Shown piece after piece: positions 21,652-35,130 of a DNA stretch of 64,000 nucleotides. A program made the position numbers and the translations under genes. This stretch comes from Leucocoprinus leucothites (lineage: Eukaryota; Basidiomycota; Agaricomycetes; Agaricales; Agaricaceae): positions 806,001 through 870,000 of the forward strand of contig JAACJO010000005.1 in the NCBI GenBank assembly GCA_013368445.1, written 5' to 3'. Every line of letters begins with the position of its first letter. Position 1 is the first letter of the stretch. A model generated the notes under the pieces. That model was not told where the DNA came from. It ran no database searches and saw only the letters and a list, made by a program, of their open reading frames with translations.

Positions 21652-24035
21652 TCACACCGCTGCACCATTGATGGGGTTTTCACCCAAGACAATATCCCAA
21701 AGTGCACGAGGATTCTGATAATCGTGATGGATAATGTTGATTAACCACCTCCGGTCGCGTACACTTTCCAGGAGATTACGCTCATCTGAGCCTGGGCGGT
21801 AACACGATGCCCAATCAGACCAGATAGAAAATGCTTCTTCCTATAACAAAACTCAGCTTTTGAATCTGGAGAGAAGTGGTAGATAGGAGTTGCCTTCCAA
21901 GACAGGAACGACTCGTGTTCAATAATGGTCGTTTGAATGATTTCTTGGCCAGGGAATACACCCCATGTCACAGCGTTTCTTCCATCCTCGGGGACATTAG
22001 TCCTGAATCCACTCTTGCGAGGTACAAAGAAGGTAAGCACAACACTCTCAACATCAGGATGTAAATTAACTCTCACCTTGTAGTTCCCAGCGATGTAATG
22101 AACCCATCCTTGACCTCTCTCCTCAATTCTCCTCTCAAGCAACTCTAAGTCTGCCTCCTCGCAGAAGAACTCTACAAATCCCTTCTGGAAGACATACCCT
22201 GCTTTTGGGCCCCAGCCAACAACCTCGTCAGAAGAGCTGACACCATTCATTGCAGGCTGCGAGCCGACAGTCCACCAGCCCCTCTGCGTCAGCTCCTTTA
22301 ATTCCGGAAGAATCATCAGAGATTCGGACGAGAGAGGTACTGGAGAGAATGGGGTAGTTGAAATTCGGGACTCGAGATGGTCTAAGAAGATTTGGGTGAG
22401 TTCTTGAAGCGTTTTTGGATGACGCCATTGACGAAGCATTTCGTTGATCTAGCGTGCAGATACAGCACTTAGGAGCCAATTTCACCTTGAGGACCAAGAA
22501 AAGTAAACAAACCGCTACTCCAGAGTTTCCCCAAGGGTCTTCGACACCAAAAGCTGGACTCTTGAAGTCTCCGAAACGGCCGTTGGGGAAATCATCCCAG
22601 CTTGCTGCGTTGTTGAGCTCTCCTCGACCAGCCTCGCCATCCGTGACTGTAATAGACGCTAAAGAATGTGTTGCGTCCTGCGTTGCGGTCGTTGCTGTCA
22701 CCAGAAGGTCGGAATCGCCATCAGATGTAGGCTCATCAGGTGCGTCCTTTAGTTCACGTCAATATTCGAGTCACTGATGATAAGGAGGTAAAACTTACAG
22801 CGATAAGTCTGTTATGGGGATGAGCTGAGGTGCCCGTCCACTGGAGAGTCTCAAGGACGCGCTGAACACTCTTTTCGAGGTTAAGGGTGCAGAAATGTAC
22901 TCCGGGGACGTTGCCTTCAGAGACGAGCCTCCGAATCATCTCGACAGCAAGGGTTACACCGTAGTCCTTCACCAGTTGATCGTCATGCTAAACCAGAGGT
23001 CAAGATGAGGCGTGCATTGTCAAGGTTTATGAACATACGCTGATGGGGCCCAATGCTTCCTGTACATGCACAGGTACCTTCGCCCCCGTCAACTTTGTCA
23101 GACGTTGGAAGGATCCATAAGTCTGTATTGGCATTACTCCAGGAATAACAGGCACAGTGATACCTGAAATAACAACGTGGTGACGCGAGTACAAAAATAG
23201 AATTGAGAACACGCACCTTTCTGCCGGACTTTACGCAGCCAGGACAAAAAGCCGTCGACATCGTAGAATAACTGCGTTATAATAAAATCCGCGCCAGCAT
23301 CTACTTTAGCTTTGAGATTTTCGAGTTCTTTATCTACATCGACGATTTGGTCGGGATGGCCATCGGGGTAAGCTGAGAGACAGGATAAATAATGGGGAGG
23401 CGGCGACGTGAGGAGGATGGTTGTACGGCACCTGCCACTCCAATGCAAAAGTTGTTGCCGTGAGTTTCGCGGATATATTTGACGAGGTCGACGGCATGTG
23501 TGAAGCGTGGATCGGAGGGAATCCATTCTTCCTGCCCTCTAGGTGGATCTGGGTGATTGTTCATATGGTTGTGTTGTTTTTGTTCAGAAAGCCTCACCTC
23601 CCCGAAGAGCTAGAATATTTTGTATACCACGTTTTGTTGCCTCCTGTGTACTGTCAATGACACCAGAGTTAAATACAGATATAGAGACTCACATCAAGCA
23701 CAGTATCTACCGAACCGACTTCCGCATTCGTGCAGGTAAGATGCAATAATGTATCAAGGCCATACTCATTCTGGATGAGATTGGCCAACTCGATGCTCCT
23801 GTCCTTTGTAGAGCCACCAGCACCCCATGTGACGCTAACTCCGAGAGGCTTGAGGGTTGCAAGTCGGGAAATGCGGGAGACGAGGTTGTCAAAACCCTGG
23901 TCGAAAATGGCATCAGGGCCGAGGAGAAGAGTGTACCGGCAGAGAACACACCTGGTCCGTGCGGGGAGGAAAGAATTCAAAGGTGAAAAAGGGTCTGCTT
24001 TGAGGCTGGGCCGCAAACTTTGTAGTGAACTTCAT
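21652..24035 (-). CDS. MTHFR: Methylenetetrahydrofolate reductase
   Basis: Reduces 5,10-methylene- to 5-methyl-tetrahydrofolate for methionine synthesis (Met12/Met13 in yeast). The first exon MKFTTKFAAQPQSRPFFTF, then EFFPPRTDQ, joins GFDNLVSRISRLATLKPLGV and SVTWGAGGSTKDRSIELA. Later exons give DILALRGDPPRG-type sequence, GADFIITQLFYDVDGF, VPVIPGVMPIQTYGSF and NVPGVHFCTLNLEKSV, the TIM-barrel catalytic domain. The C-terminal domain follows, with AASWDDFPNGRFGDFKSPAF, DLELLERRIEERGQG, FLSWKEEAFSIWSDWASCYR and the final NPINGAAV. About seven introns; full length about 600 residues, as usual for eukaryotes. A palindromic TCACGTGA lies 58 bp upstream of the ATG. Confidence 0.93.
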
Positions 24036-24092
24036 GGTCGGTTACTATCTTGTCCATCATCCTATAGTATGATCTTAATTAGAACGCGCCGA

Positions 24093-24100
24093 TCACGTGA
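24093..24100. promoter_or_regulatory. TCACGTGA palindrome in the MTHFR/YPT6 promoter
   Basis: The 154-bp spacer between the two divergent start codons contains the perfect 8-bp palindrome TCACGTGA. In yeast the bHLH factor Cbf1 binds TCACGTG upstream of MET genes, with Met4 as co-activator. Position next to a methionine-pathway gene makes a similar role plausible, but this is inference. CACGTG alone occurs several other times in the window. Confidence 0.4.
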
Positions 24101-24189
24101 TATCCCACCCTGATCTGCACATCACAGTGGTTGCGAATCTTGACTTGAGTTTACGGCTTACTCGCTTTCTTTCTTGGTTACTCTCCATC

Positions 24190-25149
<960 letters not shown>

Positions 25150-25353
25150 TACCCTCATGTGTATAACCCCTTCCCTGTGCTATCTGATACCAATTCCATT
25201 TCACCATTCTCCGTGATAAGAATTAAATACGCTAGTCGTGTTTTATTGATCGATATATTAGACTGGCTTTATGTTTTCTCGACAACCAGTGCAATGTACA
25301 TACAGCAAGAGTGTTGGGTCAGCTAACACCTTGTACACCGCACCCGAAATCAA

Positions 25354-26917
25354 CTATCCCCTATTCATCGTGTTTCCCGCACCTCTCGGATTTGCGTCCT
25401 TGAATTGCGCCCATTTCTCATCCTTTTGTCTCCTCTCTTCTTCCTTCTCTTCGCCCACGACCGTACCGTCCATCTCAGAATCGAGTTGAAGTTGTTCTGA
25501 TGATGTCGGCTTTTCGAGAGATGCCGGACTGCGAAATTCTTCAGCCACCGGATCAGAAAAGGATTCAAGGTCAACTTACCCGCCACCAGTGATGATATTC
25601 CCTCTCTCCTTTTCAATTGCCAGATACTCGTCCATGGACATCGTTGGTAGGTTGTATCCAGGACCAAACACTTGAGCTTGTAACCTCGCTCTCTCAGCTG
25701 CGTTCGAAGGGAGTATAGTAAACGGTCGTAAAGGCTGAATATATAGTCGAACCACCAGTCAGCATGCTTACGTCTGAGTATCTCCAAGGATGTACTCACT
25801 CGTCCACGTTCGTCTAACAAAGGTCCCTTCCCATCCGGTCCACCAGTACCTCCGGGTACATTTAAATCAATCTTCCATATCTCTTCTTGCTCTGTATCCC
25901 TTCCCTTTCCATTCCCTATCCTCACGTCGCCTCCCTCGTCTCCTGGAGGAGGTGCACTGGAAGGACTTGGTGGTGCACATTTGAGTAGTTCTAGTTCCTG
26001 TTCCATTGATTCGAGGTGCGTGTGTGTTTGTGCGTAGAGCATTCGGAGAAGGAGGATTGTTGTTGTACGCAGAATCTCGTCTGTTTCGGAATCAAGTTCA
26101 TCGGAGCTTGTGGTGGTGGGGGATGGTGGAGATGGGAGTAAGGAGGAGATGGAATCAAAGTCGGATTGGGAGTAGGAGTCACCAAGTGAGGATGTAGGGA
26201 GGTTTCGACGTTTTTGTAGTACCTTCAGAATGTCATTATGAACTACCCTATAGCGAAACAAGAAGAAGGGCGGGGTAAGGACGTACTTGGATCCTGTCTT
26301 TAATTTCTTTTGCTTTCTTGTACTGATTTATTTTGACTTCTCTCCTTTTCGCTGGGTCAACGAGAGCAGAAGACTTGTGCGAATAGAGTTTCTTCTCGTC
26401 CTCCGGTATGATTTCATACTGCTCTAGTTGATGTACGAACGCCCGATAGTAGCCCTGATACCAAGAAACAAAAGGTTCTATCAGCTTCACAGTCCAGTCA
26501 GCGGCAATGGCTTCCCTTAGACGTACGACAGCTTCAGATAGAACACCCATCCGATCCGTTCTCTCTGTCGTCCGAGCACGGTTTTTCACCTCGGCAAGTA
26601 CATAAGGCAACGTCAAATATACCAGGTCCTTCGTCGAGATATCATCCAGAAGCTCATTAGGACTGAATATTGAAAGGTCACGAATACGAGTATGGACTTG
26701 TTTTAGGTCTCGAAGGGCCGATCGGATGAGTTCCTAGGCATGTAAATAAAGCTATAAGCCGGGGTGTCATTTGACCTGACAATAGCCTGGGAGTGTGAAT
26801 ACGAGGGAGGGGATTTGTATTTACCTGTGTTTCTTCGTCGATGGTGGGTAGGTTGGCGGATTTAGACGCCGCTTCGAGGCTACGTTTGTATAGCGCTGAG
26901 AGTGAGATATCTGACAT
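25354..26917 (-). CDS. TAP42: Tap42/alpha4-like PP2A regulatory protein
   Basis: Binds the catalytic subunits of PP2A-type phosphatases and links them to TORC1 signalling. The N-terminal exon MSDISLSALYKRSLEAASKS is followed by helical exons such as TRIRDLSIFSPNELLDDIST, TVKLIEPFVSWYQGYYRAF and RREVKINQYKKAKEIKDRI. The conserved C-terminal region reads IWKIDLNVPGG, then PLRPFTILPSNAAERARLQA and QVFGPGYNLPTMSMDEYLAI, ending in an acidic, basic tail (KDEKWAQFKDANPRGAGNTM). This order is that of the Tap42 family. Four introns. Confidence 0.92.
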
Positions 26918-27110
26918 GATGCAATGAGTTGACGAACAAGCTTTGAGGCCTTGTGACCCCTTTTCGTACTTTCGGAGATTAGATGGTGGCTGTGTATCAG
27001 AAAACGGAAGAGGTGGCACCAAGTACTCTGCATTACACAACTAACGAACAGATATCGCTTTAAACACAAATAGTATCATTATTATGGGACCTGGTATCAG
27101 AGAAGTTTAT

Positions 27111-28523
27111 TTATTTGACATTTCGCCGCCGTTTAACACGCTCTGCAACCGATAGCTGTACAGTTTCTGGGGACAAATCACAGGGTTCGCCCTTCAGAAT
27201 GGCTGAGGCTGCTTCTATAGCAGCTCTGGATAAGGTGGTGGGACCAGGGGTTATGGGAGGAGTTGGCAGGCAGTCTACCTCGTCTTTTAACCTGTCTTCG
27301 CGTTTGCGTTTTGGGGTAGTAGACTTTTTCTGCGGGCTTGACGAGGGTGTGGCGTTGAAATCGGCAAAAGACTTGAGGTCAGCCGCGAACATGACCTAAT
27401 GAGAATGTGAGAAGGATACAAGAGGTTCTATCTCGAAACAAGCCTCACGCAATGAGCCCAGCCAGCGTAGTCACCCCATATCGAGACTAGCTTGGCATTC
27501 AGTTCCTCATAGAGTTTCGGAGTCATGTTGGTCTTTCCAGAGCTTGAACCTTTCATGCCATAGTATTTCACAGCGATCTGGTGCACATGAGTATCCACAG
27601 GAACAACTTCTTTCTGTAAGATGCCATCACTTTGTGAGCAGAATTCCTAGGTCAGGAGACAATTCAAATCACGTACTTTGTTCAAACTCATTAATAGAAT
27701 ACAATCAGCGACTTTTCTCCCTACTCCAGTCAATTTAAGAAGTTCTTCTCTGGCATCAGCCGTACTCGTACTACGAAGTCCTCTCAGCCATCGTTCTGAG
27801 GCTTCACTTGGGTCGTCTATAAGAGTATTCGACCCATGAATGTCAACAAGATACTTGGCTGTCTTCTGGATGAACGCTGCTCGATACCCAAAACCTAATG
27901 TTCTGAGAGTGGTAGAGACATCTGGCTGAGCGAGTGTAGAAGGTGGTGGGAAGGGATGATACGGAAGGAAAAGACTCGGATTACTAGGATCTGGAAGGGA
28001 TAAAAGTGGAGGCGAATAGTGGTTGCACAGTCCCTGGACCATCTTGGTTATGCGAGAAATATTATTATTGGACGAACATATGAACCTGAGGGACGTATGA
28101 GATACATTAAACATGACAGACGGAAAACACACACGAAACGACGTTCTCCCATGGGTCTTGCCTTAGGACTCGTATCCCTGTGAACCGGTCGCGAAACCTT
28201 GCAAGTACTTTGTCGCGCTCAGACCATTGGTCATAGAGCCACACAAGGTCAATATCCAGCTGAAAATAGTCTCTGAGCCATGCCAAGGTTTCTGCATCTC
28301 TTTGTGCAAGTTGACTCTGGGGTGGCTGGGGATCTGGGAAAGCAGCACGGTAAAAAAGAGTGTCCGTCGCCTGGCGCAGGCATACGACGCGGTCCCTCAA
28401 ACACAGGCGGTATTCGTGTGTAGGCCCAGCTTCAGTTGCAGGGAGAGGTAAAATTGACCAGCGGAAGGATTGGCCGCACTTGAGAACAGCAGCGAGGTTG
28501 AGCTGGAGGGACGAAAAGGGCAT
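27111..28523 (-). CDS. OGG1: 8-oxoguanine DNA glycosylase/AP lyase
   Basis: Excises 8-oxoguanine in base-excision repair. N-terminal domain: LNLAAVLKCGQSFRW to RQDPWENVVS. The helix-hairpin-helix GPD core reads FICSSNNNISRITKMVQGLC, LRTLGFGYRAAFIQKTAKYL, LLKLTGVGRKVADCILLMSL (Lys in GVGRKVADC is the catalytic residue) and EVVPVDTHVHQIA (Asp of VDTHV). The C-terminus carries a basic Lys/Arg-rich tail (KKSTTPKRKRED, VKRRR) that probably acts as nuclear localisation signal. It is divergent from NPR2 with 112 bp between start codons. Confidence 0.95.
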
Positions 28524-28635
28524 TGAGATATAAATGTAATGTGACGTTAGCTCACAGCTTCTTCATCATCTCATCACAAACTGTAAGTCCATACATTAAA
28601 CATGCTCCAAAATCTATTCTCTCTGACAGACAACC

Positions 28636-31396
28636 ATGCCGCCCCTATGGCATTGGGCATTCAGAATGCCGGACGGAGGCGACTCCTTTCTTCCTCGCAT
28701 CCAGTCTGTCTTCTACGCCGTGTTTGACGTCAAGCATGGCCCAAAGATAGTCTACCAAGTCCCAGAGGACCTCATAGCCTCCTCGGGCGGACTTTCCTCC
28801 TCTTCAACAAATAGTCCATCGGTCCCACCCACTCCTTCCGTAGAATTACCCTCCCCAGAGCTCCAGTCGCTGTATTCCCAGCCTCCTTCTGCCACGACTT
28901 CGACGTCAAACCATAGTAGCACGAATAATGGGGTCTCGTCGCGCACTTCGAGCGCGTCTATGGTTTCTCCTGTCGAGTTACGGCCGCCCTATCGGAACCT
29001 ATCATCGCCCCAAGTTAGGAGTGGCTCGGCCCAAAGAGCGCTGTTCAACTTTGATGATATCCATAAATATGTCATACCCCCGAGCGCCCTTTGTGGCCGT
29101 CTGGTGATCTGTTCCACCAAGAATCATCGCATTATTGGATTTCCGGTGGCGTTGAAGGGAAGACAGTACGAGCGAAACTTCTTCAGATATAACATTTGTT
29201 TTGTTTTCGAAAGAGGAGCTGACCTGAGCTGCTACGAGCCTATTGTACGCAAGGTCAGCCGTGTTATGACAGCCTGCGAGGTATGTCTCCTTTTCATACG
29301 AACACCATTTCCTGTGACTGATGCTCTAGCTATAGGAGGAATCACGGTTTCTTTCAAGGCCGTCCAAGTCTTATCCTATTTCTGCCATTCTAGAGCAGTT
29401 ATACGAGGACCTGAATTCCTATGCAGAAACATCGATTTCCATTGACAAGTTTAACTCGATAGAGCTCAAGATATTCCCATTCTACCCTAACCCTCCACCT
29501 GTACAAGACTGGATGGTCCCACTTGCCCTTATTAACCTTACTAAACGCAAGGAAGACAACTGGGATCTCACAATGGCCAAGGCAGGTTTCCATTACTGGG
29601 TGTGTGACCTTATCTCACATGCCACAGATCTGTCAATTCATAGATGGGACCAATCATGTCAGCCGTATAGCTTACCTGGCGGATTGTGATATTACATTAA
29701 CCCGACAAGCTATTTCACATCTTCTGTAGGTTTTATTTGGTTGAGCTAAAGTTAAAAGCTTATCGCGCATCAGGTATTATCAAGTTATAATGACCATTGA
29801 TATATTCCAGTGGTCAAATATGTATACACTACGCAAGAGTATACAATGGCTTGCCGATGAGATTCATGTAAAGGAGGAATGTGGGCCATACGTGACAAAA
29901 CCAGGTGATGATTATGCCATTCGCCATTCTTTTTCCCTAACTGTCGTACAGGCCACCCAATACCGGACTGGCCAAAACTTCTTCATCTCTATTCGCGACT
30001 CAAGCCCGGCAAGACGATCTATGAGTGGAGTGAAGAATACGAGGTCGAGCAATTAGCTATCGACATACGACGGTTCGCTTCCTTTGGGGTCATCAAAGGT
30101 TTTCTTCGACGTGTTCACCGCTGGCCAGTCTATCTCCCTCCCTCACCTCCTCCACCAAACAAATCTCAAGCTACAGCTGCCATAACAAATGTCAATGCCT
30201 CTTTTGACGCTAGTAATGCCCTCTCCCGCAAACGAGGACAGAGTCTCAGTAACGTATCTTCCATGCGTTTCCCATACCCCGGGGCCCAAGGTGGTATTCC
30301 TGGAGATTTGACAGCGAATACTCAAATGTATCGTATCACACGGCCACAGACGGCTGGTCCATCCTCGGTTAATTTCCCCAGCCCCGAGCACTCTTTACAT
30401 GGGACGACGTCCTCTGGTGACACTCTCCATCAAATCTCTGCACAACTTCCGCCAGCATCTGCGGCAAATATCTCATCCGTGCATCGCGCGCGTCGAGCCA
30501 GTGCAGCAGAAAAGATTCTTGAGCAACTACGCAACCGAGATAAGACTGTCGCTGCTGTTGCCGCCGCAGCCGCCGCAGCACAACAGCAGCAGCAGCAGCA
30601 GCAAGGAGGTGTAGGGTATGCTTCTCCCAGAAACTCGTGGGTCCTTTTCCAGCATCGAGATTCACACCCTCCTCCTTCACATTCCGGTGAACCTTCATCT
30701 TCCACGTCGCCAGCTTACAGCAACCTACTCCTGCAGCAGCAAGTTGGTGGTGGTGGACACAATACCAGTGGATCAGTAACACCCACACATACGGCCGGTG
30801 GTGTCCCCACTCCAACTCTGACAACCAAAAGCCTCCATGTACATGGCGCTGCTGCTGGCTCTGGCGCTGGAATGGGAATTGGTCCTGGCGCTGCCCTTGT
30901 TTCTGGTCTCCCTTCGGTACAATTTCCCCCGCATCAAGGATCACCCTCTCGACCCACGTCCATGCTCGGTGGTACAGGAGGTACAAAACGTCCAGAGAGA
31001 CGACAATCTTTGAACAGTGCTGCTCCCCCTCCATCTCCTGTATTGTCGAAAGCAACGCTGGCCACACCTTCACGACCCAGAATATCGCGTTCACCTTCTG
31101 CTCAGCAGTTGGGTCAATCTCAAGGGGCAGGACTAGCTGGTCCTGGAGGGGGGTATGGACCCGGTCATTCCACTTCGCAGGGTCAAGTATCGCAATCCAT
31201 CCAAGGAAGATCAATAGCTAGTGGTGGGCTTGAATATCCGCCACAGCTGGTTCCACTTCTGGATGGTGAACATCATACGGACGAGTTATGTACAAAGTTT
31301 GAGGTAGGCTGGCCATTACTTGAGAGGTGGCTAGAGTTGATTGGAGGTGGTGAAATTGGGAGTGAGGAGGGAAAAGTCGTTGTAATTTATCGGTGA
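28636..31396 (+). CDS. NPR2: Nitrogen permease regulator 2 (SEACIT/GATOR1 subunit)
   Basis: Part of the Npr2-Npr3-Iml1 complex that restrains TORC1 when amino acids are short. The N-terminal longin-type domain reads FLPRIQSVFYAVFDVKHGPK and IVYQVPEDLI, then FDDIHKYVIPPSALCGRLVI, YNICFVFERGADLSCYEPIV and RKVSRVMTACE. Middle exons give IELKIFPFYPNPPPVQDW, NWDLTMAKICQFIDGTNHVS and YYQVIMTIDIFQWSNMYT. The end (DELCTKFEVGWPLLERWLEL) matches the winged-helix end of the family. Between IKGFLRRVHRWPVY and this end lies an unusually long low-complexity insertion (about 30,120-31,250) rich in Ser, Pro, Gly, Ala and Gln. Confidence 0.92.
30581..30604 (+). repeat. CAG-type trinucleotide run coding polyglutamine in NPR2
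   Basis: A short run of CAA/CAG codons preceded by a run of Ala codons (GCC/GCA) inside the low-complexity part of NPR2. It encodes about eight Gln residues. Such runs change length easily, so this may vary between strains. Confidence 0.75.
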
Positions 31397-31514
31397 GACA
31401 AAATCGTCGAGTGTGTATTAGGTGTAGTGCGTCAACCGACATGATGTTGTGATAACGAAAGTATGGTGTACAAGAAAGCAGAAAATCGATAGCGTCACGC
31501 AAAGTAAAAAGGGT

Positions 31515-33266
31515 TCAAGTATATATGACGTTCAGAGAAAGACTGAAAGGGAGTGTACTGGCAGTGACTGTAATTTCTCCGCCTTCTGGAATCAATTCTG
31601 ACACTTTCTTCTCCAAATTCGGTCGCGTGGCTTGTTCCAGTTGTGGTGGTGCCTGGAAGTAAATTTGTTTCGTTGGTGCTGAAAGTGAGGGCTTCTTGAT
31701 TTGACTGTTGAACACATCTCGGTGAGCAGCAATTATTAGCAAAGTGAGAAATCACGCACATGTCTTGCTTCTCCGTCAACATCTCAATGAGTTCCTCGAC
31801 TGTCAAATCGCGGCTGATTGGGAAATCAAGGGATTCGCCACCACACACAGGACAATCCGAACGCTTTTCGTGCTCAAATGTGTACGAATAGACACTATCT
31901 GTGCCAATAAGCATGAAATAGTTGTTGAGGCAAGCAGCGGAGCTCGTGGCGATCTTGAATGCTTCATTGCAACATGCAGCTAGAGCAACCCGTCAGCAAT
32001 AATTCCAGCGGCCAGGCAGGTCCATTACAAACCTGCAATGATGGCGTTGGTGGATGCAATGGCGGGGATGATGTTCTTTACAACTCCTTGTGTAAGTGAC
32101 CAGGTTACGCCTTCGATATTAAACTCCTTCGCTCTGGCTGACGCGGTCTTGTATAACCAGGAAATGTGATCAGGGTTGTCCGTGTCCATTTTCTTGTCTA
32201 CATGTTCGCATCCACCATAAGCTACGACTAGATAGGTAACCAACAAGCGGCTGACCTCCATATATACGAGGCCACTCCAGAACAGAGGCCCATTCTATAC
32301 AGTGTTCAGGCAAACGAGGAGTATTTGCGATGGTGCAAATAGGGAACACGGTTTGTTTGTTTAACATATCTAGTGAGCATTCGTAGCAAGATGTGATCGT
32401 TGGTAGAATGACGCGTGCTTGACCCTTGAAGCCTATATAAGCATGAAGTCAAAGGTAATAAGAGGTATAGGACAGAGTTTCATACCTTCTGTCCCACCAT
32501 CAATCAAGGGCTTCAAGCTCTCCGGGTTCTCTGGATCAACGAGGTTGACGAGCGTTGCGTTGATCCATCGCCGTGCTTCCACAGAATCCAGACCACAGAT
32601 GACTAGATGGAATTGCATGTAATAATCATCATCCTTGTCCTGGATCTTTCCAAAGTACCTGTTGGTAAATTAGCAATTATATGCTGATGTCATGGGCAGA
32701 CAACGACGACTCACGGTGTCACTTTTACTCCCGGTACTCTTTTCATGATGAATTCTGCCGCTACGTTCGCCTTGGATTTTCCTACATCCTTAGACCTGAA
32801 TAACAAATTCACCAAGTGAGCTGTGAGTTTGTACGCGATCCAAGACGTGTAGTGCACCTGAAGAGGAATTGACGATTCAAATTACTTATGTCAATCGTAT
32901 CCATATCAATCACATGGATATCCTTGAACCCCGTTAATGCGAGGTTCGCAAGAATCTCACATCCCAAACCTCCTGCCCCGATAACCAAGATCTTGGCCTG
33001 ATCACGAAGGAACGCTTTCACCTAGAGAACGCCACCACCGCACAAAGACGAGAAGAACCAGAAACACAGTCAGATTCGAGCTTATACAATACTTCAACCT
33101 TCCAGACGATGAAAGGTTTGCGAAAGGAAAGTTTAAAACGTGCCTCGGCACCCGCTGAAAAGCCGGGGTCTGTACGCGGACCTGGTTTGTCGAGAATCTG
33201 GTCAATGTGGAAATAACGTCCAGGCCAGTCGGCTGTCGCTGAGCCATTCCCGATTGTGGCCATCAT
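31515..33266 (-). CDS. UBA3: NEDD8-activating enzyme E1 catalytic subunit
   Basis: Adenylates and carries NEDD8/Rub1 to its E2, with Ula1/APP-BP1 as partner. The ATP site reads [19 protein letters not shown] and [20 protein letters not shown], then [52 protein letters not shown]. The catalytic cysteine lies in [20 protein letters not shown] (about 32,320). The C-terminal ubiquitin-like domain starts at [20 protein letters not shown]. About eight introns. Two adjacent ATGs at 33,266 and 33,263; the earlier one is used. Confidence 0.95.
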
Positions 33267-33622
33267 ACTCTGATAAAAGCAGTGGTAGCGAGTCGGCAAG
33301 TGACGGTGATGAAGGTTTAGTCAGAGAGTGGTCTAATAAACGAGTACGAATCAGGAAGGTGACCAATTGCTTGGTTGTTGTGCTGGCCACAGGCGCCAGC
33401 GTTCCTAGACAATCCCCGCGCGATGGGGACAATATACCGTCGCATATATGTACTGAGTTATGTATACCCTTTTCCAGAGAAGTAGCTAGTATGGAGAGGA
33501 CGAAAGGCTCAAGTAATTAGGCTTGATCCAGCTTCGTTTACGGGAGTGGACCGCTACGGCCCGTTGAATCAAAAGATTTCTGAAAAAGTTAAGCGCGCAA
33601 AAGCACTTGATCAGCACTTTCT
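33267..33622. promoter_or_regulatory. Divergent promoter region UBA3/RCL1
   Basis: About 356 bp between the two start codons, holding both promoters. I recognise no specific binding site and no RNA gene. Confidence 0.4.
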
Positions 33623-35048
33623 ATGTCTTCCTCTCTCCTCACATTCAGTGGTCACCAGTACCTGAGACAGCGCTTGGTTCTATCAATATTAAGCGGAAAG
33701 CATATCAGGATTGACAAAATCCGACCAGAAGACAAGAATCCTGGTCTCAGAGGTGTGTATGTATGGCCATCCTCTACCCCGACTTCGCCTAAAGACTACT
33801 CTGAATATACTAGATTATGAAATTAGCCTCCTGAGACTACTGGAGCGTGTAACAAATGGAACCATAATTGAAATATCGGTAACCGGTGCGCCTACTTCCT
33901 CAAATGCTGTACTGTGTTCTAGTTTCTAATGAACATTATTATCTGTAGGTACCGCTCTCCTCCTCAGACCAGGAGTCATCTCGGGGGGTACTGTGGTTCA
34001 TGAATGTCCACTAACTCGCTCTGTTGGATACTTCTTGGAACCTGTTATCATGCTTGCACCTTTCTCCAAAAAGCCTTTGAACCTCACACTAACCGGAATC
34101 ACGACCGACGAAAATGACCTCTCAGTTCGTGCTCCTGTCTCCCTTCGCCTCACTGTTTGCCTGACCCTTTTACTGCAGGTTGATCTGCTACGAACTGTAA
34201 CTCTCTCACACCTTCAATTGTTCGGCATTTCCGACGGGCTTGAACTTCGAATCAAAAAACGTGGTGCAGCACCGGGAGGGGGCGGCGAAGTTCAATTTTT
34301 GTGCCCAATCGTGAAACAAGTCAAGACTTTGAACTTTGTTGAGCCAGGAAAAATCAAGCGAATCCGAGGCATTTCGTGAGTGAAACAATCAGGTTCTTGT
34401 CCATCTTTATTCACGACATGAAACTTGAACAGACATGCTGTTCGAGTGAATCCCCAGTTTTCCAACCGCATGATCGAGGCTGCAAGATCTATACTTAACC
34501 GATATATCCCCGACATCTACCTCTACTCTGATGTTTATAAGGGTGAAGAAAGTGGAAAGTAAGCTCCCCTCAAAAAAAAACCGCCCCAGATACTCACTCA
34601 ACTACCCTCAGGTCACCAGGTTACGCTCTAAGCATTCTGGCGGAGTCAACGACGGGCGCAATTCACTGTGCCGAAGCTATTTCACAGGCTGGTGTTGCGC
34701 CTGAAGATATTGGACTTAAAGCAACGCGAGCATTACTTTCGGAGATCAATCGAGGCGGCTGTGTGGATCGGCGGCACCAAACGCTCATCCTACTTATGAT
34801 GGTACTGGGAAGTGAGGACGTTGGAAGGTGTAGAATGAGCGAGCCTACCGCGAAAACGTGAGTTGTTTCCCACTGTGAACTGGTCTTAAGCTGATTTGTC
34901 TAGAATACAATTCTTGAGGGATGTACAGAGTTTTTTTGGGACGTCGTTCAAAGTAGTTCAGGCGGATCCTAGCGACCCGGAGAGCTCGCAGTTGGTCTAC
35001 TCGTGTTACGGGACAGGATATGTTAATGCCAACCGGACGCTCGCATAA
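33623..35048 (+). CDS. RCL1: RNA 3'-phosphate cyclase-like protein, 18S rRNA processing
   Basis: Nucleolar factor that works with Bms1 in early pre-rRNA cleavage for the small subunit; it has the cyclase fold. Exons read LLTFSGHQYLRQRLVLSILS, IRIDKIRPEDKNPGLR, DYEISLLRLLERVTNGTIIE, LLRPGVISGGTVVHECPLTR, SVGYFLEPVIMLAPFSKKPL, IKKRGAAPGGGGEVQFLCP, SPGYALSILAESTTGAIHCA and LLSEINRGGCVDRRHQTLIL, in the order of Rcl1. It ends NANRTLA at 35,048. About eight exons. Confidence 0.93.
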
Positions 35049-35130
35049 ATATATACATAGCCTCTCTAATCCAATCCCCGCCCCTTGTCTCAGCCTCTCA
35101 TGGAGTACTCATATGCTAAGCACTGTTTGG

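Noticed and set aside
30369..31214. Long open frame of 281 codons on the minus strand
   Set aside because: It lies entirely opposite the low-complexity part of NPR2; biased codons there keep the opposite strand open.
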